Assembly (NCBI GenBank): GCA_964599885.1
Contig: CAZRHH010000006.1
Location: forward strand, 1-64,000
Source: CAZRHH01 sp964599885
GTDB taxonomy: Bacteria > Chloroflexota > Dehalococcoidia > DSTF01 > JACRBR01
Length of the DNA: 64,000 bases
Reading direction: 5' to 3'
In this document: piece after piece, positions 29,157 to 36,404 of the stretch
Numbering within the stretch: position 1 is the first letter of the stretch
How the letters are laid out: each line of letters opens with the position of its first letter
Notes under the pieces: generated by a model
Told to the model about the DNA's origin: nothing
Seen by the model: the letters and a program-made list of their open reading frames with translations, nothing else
Database searches by the model: none
Translations under genes and position numbers: made by a program

Positions 29157-30272
29157 TTAATCCGGCAGTATCAGGTGCAGATCGCCGAACTCATGCCACA
29201 GATACCGCTCGCGCAGCGCCACGCCGTACGTGACGCGCAGATGGCGGCATCCCGCGATCGCGGCGAGCATCAGCAGGTGGCTCGCGCGCGGTTCGTGAAA
29301 GCCGGTCAACAGCCCGTCAACGCCGCGCACAGCACGCGCCGGTGTCACGACCTCGTCCGTCCAGCCGTCCCCGGCGTGCGTGACTCCGCTGCCATCCGTT
29401 AACGTCTCCAGCGTGCGGACGACCGTCGTTCCCACGGCGATGATCCGCCGGCCGGCTGCGCGGGCGCTCGTGATGCGAGCAGCGCTCTCGGCGCGAACCG
29501 CGTAGTGCTCCGGATACGGCTCTTCGCCTTCTTCGAGGCTGGCGACGCCGGTGTGCAGTAGCACCGGCACGATCTCAATGCCGCGCGCAACGAGGCGCGT
29601 GATCAGCTCCGGCGTGAAGGCGCGGCCAGCGGAAGGCATCTCGGCGCTGCCGGCCTCCGTGGCGAAGACCGTCTGGTAGTACTCGAGCGGCCATCGCTCG
29701 CGCACGTATCCGTACCGAATTGGGAAGCCGTACTCGGCGAGGTAACGGGGCAGCGCCTTCGGAAGCCGCAGCGTCGCGCGCCAGAGCCGTACGCTCTCGC
29801 CGCGCGAATACGGCGCGCCGAGTGTCGTCGATCCGCCGGCCGGCAGGAATACGCGCTCGCCCGCCACCGCGCCGAAGAACGGCGTCGTGCCAGTCGTCCC
29901 CGGCACGCGCAGCTCGATGACCCATTCGTGATCATTGAGCCGTGTCGACAGATGGAGTTCGAGCGGTGTCCCGTCAAGCGCGCGCGCCTCAAGTGCCGCG
30001 TTGATCGTCGCGCTGGTGTTGATGACGAGGACGTCTCCCGCCCGCAAGAACTCTGCGATCTCGCGAAACCTGGCGTGCTTCACGCTGTCATCGTTGATCC
30101 GCGAGACCATCAGGCGCACATCGTCGCGCGCCAGGCCGCGCGCCTCAGGCGGGTTCTTCGCCTCCAGCTCGGCCGGAAGAACGAAGTCGAATGCACCGCA
30201 CGGGAGCGCCGCGGCTGGCCGTCTCGGCGCGCTGCTCGTTTTCGCGGAAGCTTCGGAGGTTGCTGTGGGCAT
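29157..30272 (-). CDS. S-adenosylmethionine:tRNA ribosyltransferase-isomerase (QueA) family protein, divergent
   Basis: The 371-residue protein matches the QueA fold end to end. FDFVLPAELEAKNPPEARG is followed by HARFREIAEFLRAGDVLVIN, YQTVFA, GTTVVRTLET and TGFHEPRASHLLMLAAIAG. QueA moves the ribosyl part of SAM onto 7-aminomethyl-deazaguanine in tRNA. Here several near-invariant motifs are altered: NDTRVIPARL is NTSATINAAL, PTAGLHFT is PSAGRAFT, and LHVGAGTFQPV is LHTGVASLEEGE. It may therefore be a paralogue with another job. The start at 30272 is preferred; a second ATG at 30284 has AAAGGA directly against it. It follows the SDR gene by 26 bp, in the same operon. No other queuosine gene is visible in the window. 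Confidence 0.75.
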   Translation of the reverse strand: MPTATSEASAKTSSAPRRPAAALPCGAFDFVLPAELEAKNPPEARGLARDDVRLMVSRINDDSVKHARFREIAEFLRAGDVLVINTSATINAALEARALDGTPLELHLSTRLNDHEWVIELRVPGTTGTTPFFGAVAGERVFLPAGGSTTLGAPYSRGESVRLWRATLRLPKALPRYLAEYGFPIRYGYVRERWPLEYYQTVFATEAGSAEMPSAGRAFTPELITRLVARGIEIVPVLLHTGVASLEEGEEPYPEHYAVRAESAARITSARAAGRRIIAVGTTVVRTLETLTDGSGVTHAGDGWTDEVVTPARAVRGVDGLLTGFHEPRASHLLMLAAIAGCRHLRVTYGVALRERYLWHEFGDLHLILPD

Positions 30273-30298
30273 GAACTCTCTCATTCCTTTCGTGCGGT

Positions 30299-30997
30299 TC
30301 AGGCGGGCACGGCCAGCGTCCGCGCGTTGTAGCGGCCGCTCGGCAGATCGCCCGTGATCAGCTCGATCATGCCGGGCACGCTCTCCTCGGGTGCGGGGCG
30401 ATCGCTGATGTCCTCGCCGGGAAACGCGTCCTGGTGCATCTGTGTGCGCATGTCGCCCGGGTCGACCCAGTACACGCGCGCGTCCGCGTGTTCGGCGGCG
30501 AGCACGGCGCTGAGCTGTTCGAGCGCTGCCTTGCTCGATCCGTAGCCGCCCCAACCCTCGTACGGCTCGACGCCCGCGTCGCTCGTGACGTTGATGATGC
30601 GGCCACCGTGCTTCACGGCGTCGCGAGCGTGCAGTTCCTGCAGCAAGGCCAGCGGTGCGATGACGTTCGTCAAGTACACCTCGGCGAGCACGTCGAGCGG
30701 ATACGCCAGTAGCTTCGGCTGGGGACTCGGTCCGAGGATGCTCGCGTTGTTCACGATCGCATCGATGTCGCCGATGTCACGCGCCGCGTCAGCGAGCGCG
30801 CGCCGGTGCGCCGGGTCAGTGACATCGCCAGCGATCGCAATCACGTCGGTCACACGCGCAAGCTCCGCGCGCGCCGTTTCGAGCGCATCCGCGCCGCGCG
30901 CGTCGACGATCAGCTTCCAGCGGCGCCGTCCGAGTTCGCGCGCGAGCGCGAGTCCGAGCCCGCGGGATGCGCCCGTGATCAGTGCTGCCTGTGTCAT
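30299..30997 (-). CDS. SDR family NAD(P)-dependent oxidoreductase
   Basis: This 232-residue classical short-chain dehydrogenase has the cofactor motif TGASRGLG near the N-terminus, NNAS in the middle, the catalytic Ser in INVTSDAG and YGSSK carrying the Tyr-x-x-x-Lys pair. The acidic GDVTD supports adenine binding. The start at 30997 has AGGAG nine bases upstream; an in-frame ATG at 31015 lacks one. It is the first gene of a two-gene operon with the QueA-like protein. Substrate is not predictable. Confidence 0.87.
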   Translation of the reverse strand: MTQAALITGASRGLGLALARELGRRRWKLIVDARGADALETARAELARVTDVIAIAGDVTDPAHRRALADAARDIGDIDAIVNNASILGPSPQPKLLAYPLDVLAEVYLTNVIAPLALLQELHARDAVKHGGRIINVTSDAGVEPYEGWGGYGSSKAALEQLSAVLAAEHADARVYWVDPGDMRTQMHQDAFPGEDISDRPAPEESVPGMIELITGDLPSGRYNARTLAVPA

Positions 30998-31150
30998 GTT
31001 GTTGACTCCTGTCATGTGGCTTCGCGGTACACACTCATGATGGGCGCCAGGAGGCCGCGCCGCATCGGAGCGCGGGATGGCGCTCGGTACCGAATCAGTC
31101 GTAGGTCTCGGGATGTAGGGCGGTTTTGGCGGTCGAGATCCGACGGTGGC

Positions 31151-31795
31151 TTACGGTTCGACGAGATGCTGCCGCACGGCGTAGAGCGCGGCCTGCGTGC
31201 GGTCGGTGACGTGCAGCTTCTGCAGGATGTTGCTGACGTGCGTCTTCACCGTCTTCTCCGAGAGCGTCAAGTCTCGTGCGATCTCCTTGTTCGAGCGGCC
31301 GTTCGCGATCAGCTTGAGGACCTCGGTCTCGCGCTCCGTCAGATTGCCGGCGGTCGCTTCGGACGGGCGGCCCACCTCATCCATCAGACGCCGCGCTACG
31401 CCGGGCGCGAGGATCGGCTCGCCGGCATGCACCATACGGATGGCCGCGGCGAGGTCTTGCGGCGACACGTCCTTCATCAGGTATCCGGCGGCGCCCGCGC
31501 GGATCGCCGCGAAGATCTTCTCGTCATCGGCGAAGCTCGTCAGGACGATCACCTGCGTCGCCGGCGCTGCCGCACGGATTTGGCCGATGGCGCCGATACC
31601 GTCGAGCACCGGCATCACAAGATCCATCAACGCGATGTCCGGCTTCAGGCGCTCAGCCATCGCCGCCGCCTCGGCGCCGTTCGCAGCCTGGCCGACCACC
31701 TCGATGTCATCCTGAAGCTCCAGGAACGTCGTGAGTCCCTGGCGGACAACGGCATGATCGTCGGCGAGGAGAACGCGGATGCGGTTGTTGCTCAT
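31151..31795 (-). CDS. NarL/FixJ-family response regulator
   Basis: This 214-residue regulator has a receiver domain with the acidic pair in LLADDHA, phospho-acceptor Asp58 in ALMDLVMP, the switch Thr in VLTSF and Lys in YLMKDVSP. The C-terminal LuxR-type helix-turn-helix (about 150-205) starts LTERETEVLKLIANG and contains NKEIARDLTLSEKTVKTHV. It is the output partner of the kinase whose gene overlaps it by four bases (ATGA). It is not next to an obvious target operon, and its binding sites are unknown. Confidence 0.94.
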   Translation of the reverse strand: MSNNRIRVLLADDHAVVRQGLTTFLELQDDIEVVGQAANGAEAAAMAERLKPDIALMDLVMPVLDGIGAIGQIRAAAPATQVIVLTSFADDEKIFAAIRAGAAGYLMKDVSPQDLAAAIRMVHAGEPILAPGVARRLMDEVGRPSEATAGNLTERETEVLKLIANGRSNKEIARDLTLSEKTVKTHVSNILQKLHVTDRTQAALYAVRQHLVEP

Positions 31796-32925
31796 GCGTC
31801 CAGCTCCAGACGTACGACCGTTCCGGCGCCGGCCGACGAGATGATACTTAAGCGCGCGCCGATGCCGTCCGCCCGTTCATACATGGACGTAAGCCCGAGG
31901 CGCCGGGCGCGGATCTGCGCGTCCTCGGGATCGAATCCGGTGCCATCGTCGCGGACGATCAGCGTGACGGGCGAGCCAACGTCAAGTTCGATGCCGATCG
32001 TGCGCGCGCCGGCGTGTTTGAGCGCGTTGTTCAGCGCCTCCTGCGCGATGCGAAAGATGTCTCGCTCGATCCGCTCGGGCAGGCGCCTGTCGCCGGCGAT
32101 GCGCAGGTCGATGTCGGCGCGTCGCACATTGCGTAAGACATCGACATGCTTGCGGAGCGTGCCGGCCAGCCCGTCCAGTTCCAGGTCCGCGGGCCGGAGC
32201 TCGAAGACCAGCGAGCGCATCTCGCGCACCGCTTCCTGCGCCATCGCTTTGAGCTGCTGGAGCTGCGCCTTCGCAGCCGATACATCACGCCCAACCAGCG
32301 TGTCGGCCGCTTCCGCCGTCAGCGCAAGACTGAACAGCGTCTGGGTAACCGAATCGTGCAGTTCGCGCGCAAGCCGGTTGCGCTCTTCCACCACGCTTAG
32401 CTCGCGGCTCCGTTCGTACAGCCGTGCGTTCTCGATCGAAATTGCCGCGTGCGCGGCGAGCATTTCGATGAGCTTCTGATCATCCGCGCTGAAATCGGAT
32501 GCCGCCAACTTGTCGGTCAGATAGAAGGCGCCGATGATCCGCGACTTTGACACGATCGGAACGCCGAGGAACGACCGCATGTCGGGGTGCGTGCTTGGCC
32601 AGCCCCAGAACCGTGAGTCCTGTTGGATGTTCGACGAGCGAAACGGCGCCGGATCCTCCAGCATCGCACCCAGCAATCCGTGCGTTCGGGGCAGCGGCCC
32701 AATGGCCGCGATCTGTTCGCCCGAAATCCCGGACGTGATGAACTGCTCGAACCCGCCCTCGCCATCGGGTATGCCGAGCGCCGCATAACGCGCGCCTGCC
32801 ACCTCCCGAGCCGCGTCCACCATCTTCTGGAACGCACGCTCGACGGTGATCTCGGCCGTAATCGAGAGCAGCGCGTCGCTCATCGCTTGCAGCGCCGCGT
32901 GGTCCGATCCGGCGTTCTTGGGCAT
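31792..32925 (-). CDS. GAF-domain sensor histidine kinase (HisKA_3 type)
   Basis: This 377-residue soluble kinase has a GAF domain at about 20-168 that may sense a small ligand or redox state. A dimerisation/phosphoacceptor helix follows with His190 in LARELHDSVTQTLFSL. The HATPase_c domain has its N-box in EALNNALKHA near 297-304 and a G1 box in RDDGTGFD near 325-332. The late motif GLTSMYERA is standard for NarL-type kinases. No membrane helix is present, so it senses the cytosol. It forms a two-gene operon with the response regulator. Confidence 0.93.
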   Translation of the reverse strand: MPKNAGSDHAALQAMSDALLSITAEITVERAFQKMVDAAREVAGARYAALGIPDGEGGFEQFITSGISGEQIAAIGPLPRTHGLLGAMLEDPAPFRSSNIQQDSRFWGWPSTHPDMRSFLGVPIVSKSRIIGAFYLTDKLAASDFSADDQKLIEMLAAHAAISIENARLYERSRELSVVEERNRLARELHDSVTQTLFSLALTAEAADTLVGRDVSAAKAQLQQLKAMAQEAVREMRSLVFELRPADLELDGLAGTLRKHVDVLRNVRRADIDLRIAGDRRLPERIERDIFRIAQEALNNALKHAGARTIGIELDVGSPVTLIVRDDGTGFDPEDAQIRARRLGLTSMYERADGIGARLSIISSAGAGTVVRLELDA

Positions 32926-33010
32926 GCGTTGATTCTAACGTGGCTCGCCCGCCGCTGCGGTCGGCGCCACGGCAGACAATGCGAGCCGCCCGTTTCTTGA
33001 GGAACGGACG

Positions 33011-34684
33011 TCATCTGGATCCGAGAATGTCATCGAGCGGGGAGCCCCGGCGCACGAGCAGGTTAAACCAGCGACCTGCGCGGATCTCGACCGACCGTGC
33101 ATCGTAGTCCCGCCAGAGTTGCGGCGTCGTGACCATGTCGGCGAAGGCGGGCGTGAGGGCATTGCTCAGGCTCTCGTACTCGCTTCGGCTTGCCGGCGCC
33201 GCCGCCAGCCCGTCGAACAGGATGATCGCATCGGGACGCAGACCGAGTACGTAAGCGCTGTCATACTTTTCGTGCCCGGCGGCCGCATCGCGCGATCCGA
33301 TGCGGATCGGGCGGTGCGCGATGTGCTCGTCGTTGAGGCCGAGCATGTCGATCGTTTCGAGCCGCGATTCGTACGGAATCGCCCCGGCGGCGAGCACGGC
33401 GATAGACGTGTCTGTCGGTGCGTTGTCCCGCAGCCAACGGCCGATATCCACGCGATCATCCACTGCCGATGCTTCAAACGGGACCGCCACTGCGAATCGT
33501 TCGTTTGGCGTCGACTGGAGCGTGAATGCGATCAACCCGGCCGCTACGACCCCTCCCGCCGCGTAGCGCAACGTATCGGCACGCGGAGAATCGACGCGGA
33601 CGGCGGCAATGACCGCAGCGATCGATGCGGCGATCAGTGCATAGAACAGCGGCAACACCTCCGCGAAGAAACGGAACCGCAGCAGCGCATCGCCGCCGAC
33701 GTACACGACGTAAACGCACCAGACCGAGAGGAGTACGAACGCATACGCGAGGCCCGAACGCCGGGCGCCGCGCAACAGCAGCGCGACCGGCGCGAGCAGC
33801 ACGAGCCACGCAGCGTATTCCTGCGCGAACTGCGCGAGGTACCGTATGCCGCGCTCGTACTGTTCGAAGCCGCCGCCAACTTTCGCGTAGTACGCGTTCG
33901 GGAAGATCCACCCGTACGTCGCGAAGCGCCAGATGAAGTACGGCGCGACGATAGCCGCGAACATGCCGAACCACATCGCGCACGTGCGCCGCGTCATGCG
34001 TCGGCGTTCGACCGCGCCTTCAGAGGATTCCGCAACAATGAGGTCGCTGAGCTTGAAGGTTGCTGAGACGGCGACGAGTACCAGCGCATCCGGTCGCGTC
34101 ATCGCGGCGAGCGCCCACACGGCGGCCGACGCCGGGAACACGCCGATCTGCTGTTCGCGCACGTGCAGCAGCACGGCAATCGAGACGAGCAGCGCGAATA
34201 ACGGAGTCTCGAGCCCCGCGTACGACCACAATGCGAACGGTCCCGACGCTGCCAGAGCGAAGGCGGCAGCGAGACCGGCGTACCGCGCGAGATCAGATCG
34301 ATCGAGCAGTTCGCGCACCAGCATGTACGTGACGCCCAGCGCCGCCACGCCGGCTGCGAAACCCAGCCAGCGTCCTGACCATACGATGTCAGCGCCGAGC
34401 GCGTGCATCCCCGCAAGCAGCAGCACCCAGAGAAAGTTGGAATACCCCTCGACGTGTTGGCCGGGGTTCCAAACAAGCCCGATCCCATCACCGAGATGCC
34501 GCGCATACCGATACGAGATATACGCGTCGTCGCTCGTGTAGCCGTAATACAAGGCGCCGTGCAGGTAGAGGATGATCCCGCCTCCGACGATCGTAGCCAG
34601 CGCGAAGCGCCCGCTCAGCCGCGCGAATACCACGGCGGCGGTTGCCGTCGCGAAGACGAGTAGTGCAAGTACGGGATAGTTCAT
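33011..34684 (-). CDS. GT-C type membrane glycosyltransferase (DD motif), copy 1
   Basis: This 557-residue polytopic membrane protein has about 10-12 helices. After the first two helices the acidic pair Asp52-Asp53 sits in YTSDDAYISYRYARHLGDG, followed by GLVWNPGQHVEGYSNFLW. This is the lumen-side catalytic loop expected of GT-C enzymes that use polyprenyl-phosphate sugars. The C-terminal soluble part carries IDMLGLNDEHIAHR, shared with its two paralogues in this window. It is last of a four-gene minus-strand operon (flippase-like, ligase/TPR, two GT-C). Donor and acceptor are unknown; a mycobacterial AftB-like arabinosyltransferase relationship is possible but unproven. Confidence 0.78.
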   Translation of the reverse strand: MNYPVLALLVFATATAAVVFARLSGRFALATIVGGGIILYLHGALYYGYTSDDAYISYRYARHLGDGIGLVWNPGQHVEGYSNFLWVLLLAGMHALGADIVWSGRWLGFAAGVAALGVTYMLVRELLDRSDLARYAGLAAAFALAASGPFALWSYAGLETPLFALLVSIAVLLHVREQQIGVFPASAAVWALAAMTRPDALVLVAVSATFKLSDLIVAESSEGAVERRRMTRRTCAMWFGMFAAIVAPYFIWRFATYGWIFPNAYYAKVGGGFEQYERGIRYLAQFAQEYAAWLVLLAPVALLLRGARRSGLAYAFVLLSVWCVYVVYVGGDALLRFRFFAEVLPLFYALIAASIAAVIAAVRVDSPRADTLRYAAGGVVAAGLIAFTLQSTPNERFAVAVPFEASAVDDRVDIGRWLRDNAPTDTSIAVLAAGAIPYESRLETIDMLGLNDEHIAHRPIRIGSRDAAAGHEKYDSAYVLGLRPDAIILFDGLAAAPASRSEYESLSNALTPAFADMVTTPQLWRDYDARSVEIRAGRWFNLLVRRGSPLDDILGSR

Positions 34685-34714
34685 CGGCGCCGCGCCGTCT
34701 GAAGAGTCATCGTC

Positions 34715-36382
34715 CTACGATGGCGCCGGCTGCGTGCGAGACAGAACGGAGTCCTCGCCGCGACGGACGAACAGGTTGAACCAGCGTCCATCATCGACCT
34801 CGACGTTGCGCGGTTCGTACTCTTGCGTCAGTCGCGGCGACGCGAGCATGTCCGGTATCGCCAGAATCACCTGGTTGCGGAGAACGTCGTAGTCCGTGAG
34901 CCGCCACGGACGCCCGGTCAGATGATCGTTGATGATGATGATGTCGGGTGCGCGATCCAGCACGTACTCCGAGTCGTACTTCTCGTGGCCAATGATGACG
35001 CCCCGCAGATCCAAATTGCGATGGGCGATGTGTTCGTCGTTCAGGCCGAGCATATCGATGGTCGGCAACTGCGATTCGTACGGAATTGATCCCGCGGGTA
35101 CGACAGCGACGAGCGTGTCATCGGGCACGTTGTCGTGCAGCCAGCGCCCGATCGTGACGCGCTCTTCGACTGTCACTCGTTCGAGCGGCACCGTGACCTC
35201 GAACGACGACGCGTGAAGCGTAAACAGCAGCAGCGCTGCGAACGCCGAGCCCGGAATACCGTACCACGCCCACCGCGGGACGCCCTCGCGCAGGTCGACT
35301 CCGCGCGCGAGCGAAGCGACGGCCGCTGTCGACGCCGCGTAGATGACCGGCAGGACGGGCGCGAAGAATCGATAGCGCAGGAGCCCGTCGCCACCCACGT
35401 AGACGACGTACGCGAACATCGCGGCGATGACAGCACATACATAGAGCGCTGGCGGCCGCCGTACCGTGCCGAGAGCGACGCAGAGCGGCGCAGCAAGCAG
35501 GATCCAGATCGCGTACTCCTGCGAGAACAGGTTCAAGTAACGTAGCCCCGCCGCGTATTGCTGCAGACCGTCGCCGACCTTCGCGTAGTACGTGTTCGGG
35601 AAGATCCAGCCGTACGTGGCGTAACGCCACGCGAAGTACGGCACGTAGACCGCGGCGAACGCACCAAGCCAGATCGCCACCGGTATGCCGTGGCGTTGAA
35701 GCGCCGCCCGGCGGTCGTCTTCTCCGCGAACTCGTATCGCCGCTTCCCCGAATTTGAATGCGACCGACACAGCGAACGGCACCGCGCCAGCAGGGTGCGT
35801 CATCATCAGCAACGCCCACAGCGGGGCCGAGAGCGGGGGCGCGTCGCCATCTTGTTCGCGTATGTGCGCGATCACCGCGGCCAGCAGCAGCAGCGCAAAC
35901 AGCGACGTCTCGAGGCCGGCCGAACCCCAGACCGCGAACGGACCCGAAACAGCGAGCAGGAACACGGCCGCGAATCCGGCGATGCGACCGGCTTCACCGC
36001 CCGTTAGCGTGCGCGAAAGCACGTACGTCGCGGCAATCGCTCCAAGACCCAACACGAAACCGAGCCAGCGGCCACTGAGCACGAGGTCGGCGCCGAGCTT
36101 GTGCGTGCCAGCGAGCAGCACCACCCAGAGAAAGTTTGTGTAGCCCTCGACTGACTCGCCGCGGTTCCACACGAGCCCGATCCCATCGGCGAAGTTTCTG
36201 GCGTAGCGATACGAAATGTAGGAGTCGTCGCTGGTGTAGCGCATGTAGCGCAGGCTGTGCATCCAGAAGACGATGCCGGCGCCCGCGATGCCCGCGAGCG
36301 CGTACTGGCGTGTGCGCAATGCAAAGAAGCCCGCACTGCCGGCTACGAGCACCGTGGCCAGCACGAGGGCGGGATAGGTCAT
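34715..36382 (-). CDS. GT-C type membrane glycosyltransferase (DD motif), copy 2
   Basis: This 555-residue paralogue of the neighbouring gene has its Asp pair at the same positions (52-53, YTSDDSYISYRYARNFADG). It also shares NRGESVEGYTNFLW and the C-terminal IDMLGLNDEHIAHR and GHEKYDSEYVLD motifs. The start at 36382 is chosen because it aligns with copy 1 and clears the upstream gene; a frame to 36469 would overlap the ligase gene end. It sits 30 bp before copy 1, so the pair looks like a tandem duplication. Expected site: cytoplasmic membrane, catalysis on the outer face. Confidence 0.78.
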   Translation of the reverse strand: MTYPALVLATVLVAGSAGFFALRTRQYALAGIAGAGIVFWMHSLRYMRYTSDDSYISYRYARNFADGIGLVWNRGESVEGYTNFLWVVLLAGTHKLGADLVLSGRWLGFVLGLGAIAATYVLSRTLTGGEAGRIAGFAAVFLLAVSGPFAVWGSAGLETSLFALLLLAAVIAHIREQDGDAPPLSAPLWALLMMTHPAGAVPFAVSVAFKFGEAAIRVRGEDDRRAALQRHGIPVAIWLGAFAAVYVPYFAWRYATYGWIFPNTYYAKVGDGLQQYAAGLRYLNLFSQEYAIWILLAAPLCVALGTVRRPPALYVCAVIAAMFAYVVYVGGDGLLRYRFFAPVLPVIYAASTAAVASLARGVDLREGVPRWAWYGIPGSAFAALLLFTLHASSFEVTVPLERVTVEERVTIGRWLHDNVPDDTLVAVVPAGSIPYESQLPTIDMLGLNDEHIAHRNLDLRGVIIGHEKYDSEYVLDRAPDIIIINDHLTGRPWRLTDYDVLRNQVILAIPDMLASPRLTQEYEPRNVEVDDGRWFNLFVRRGEDSVLSRTQPAPS

Positions 36383-36404
36383 CGCCCGCGTCCAGTTGCG
36401 TGCA

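Noticed and set aside
30273..30554. N-terminal extension of the QueA-like frame
   Set aside because: It overlaps the SDR gene out of frame and is Arg-rich; the QueA fold begins after 30272.
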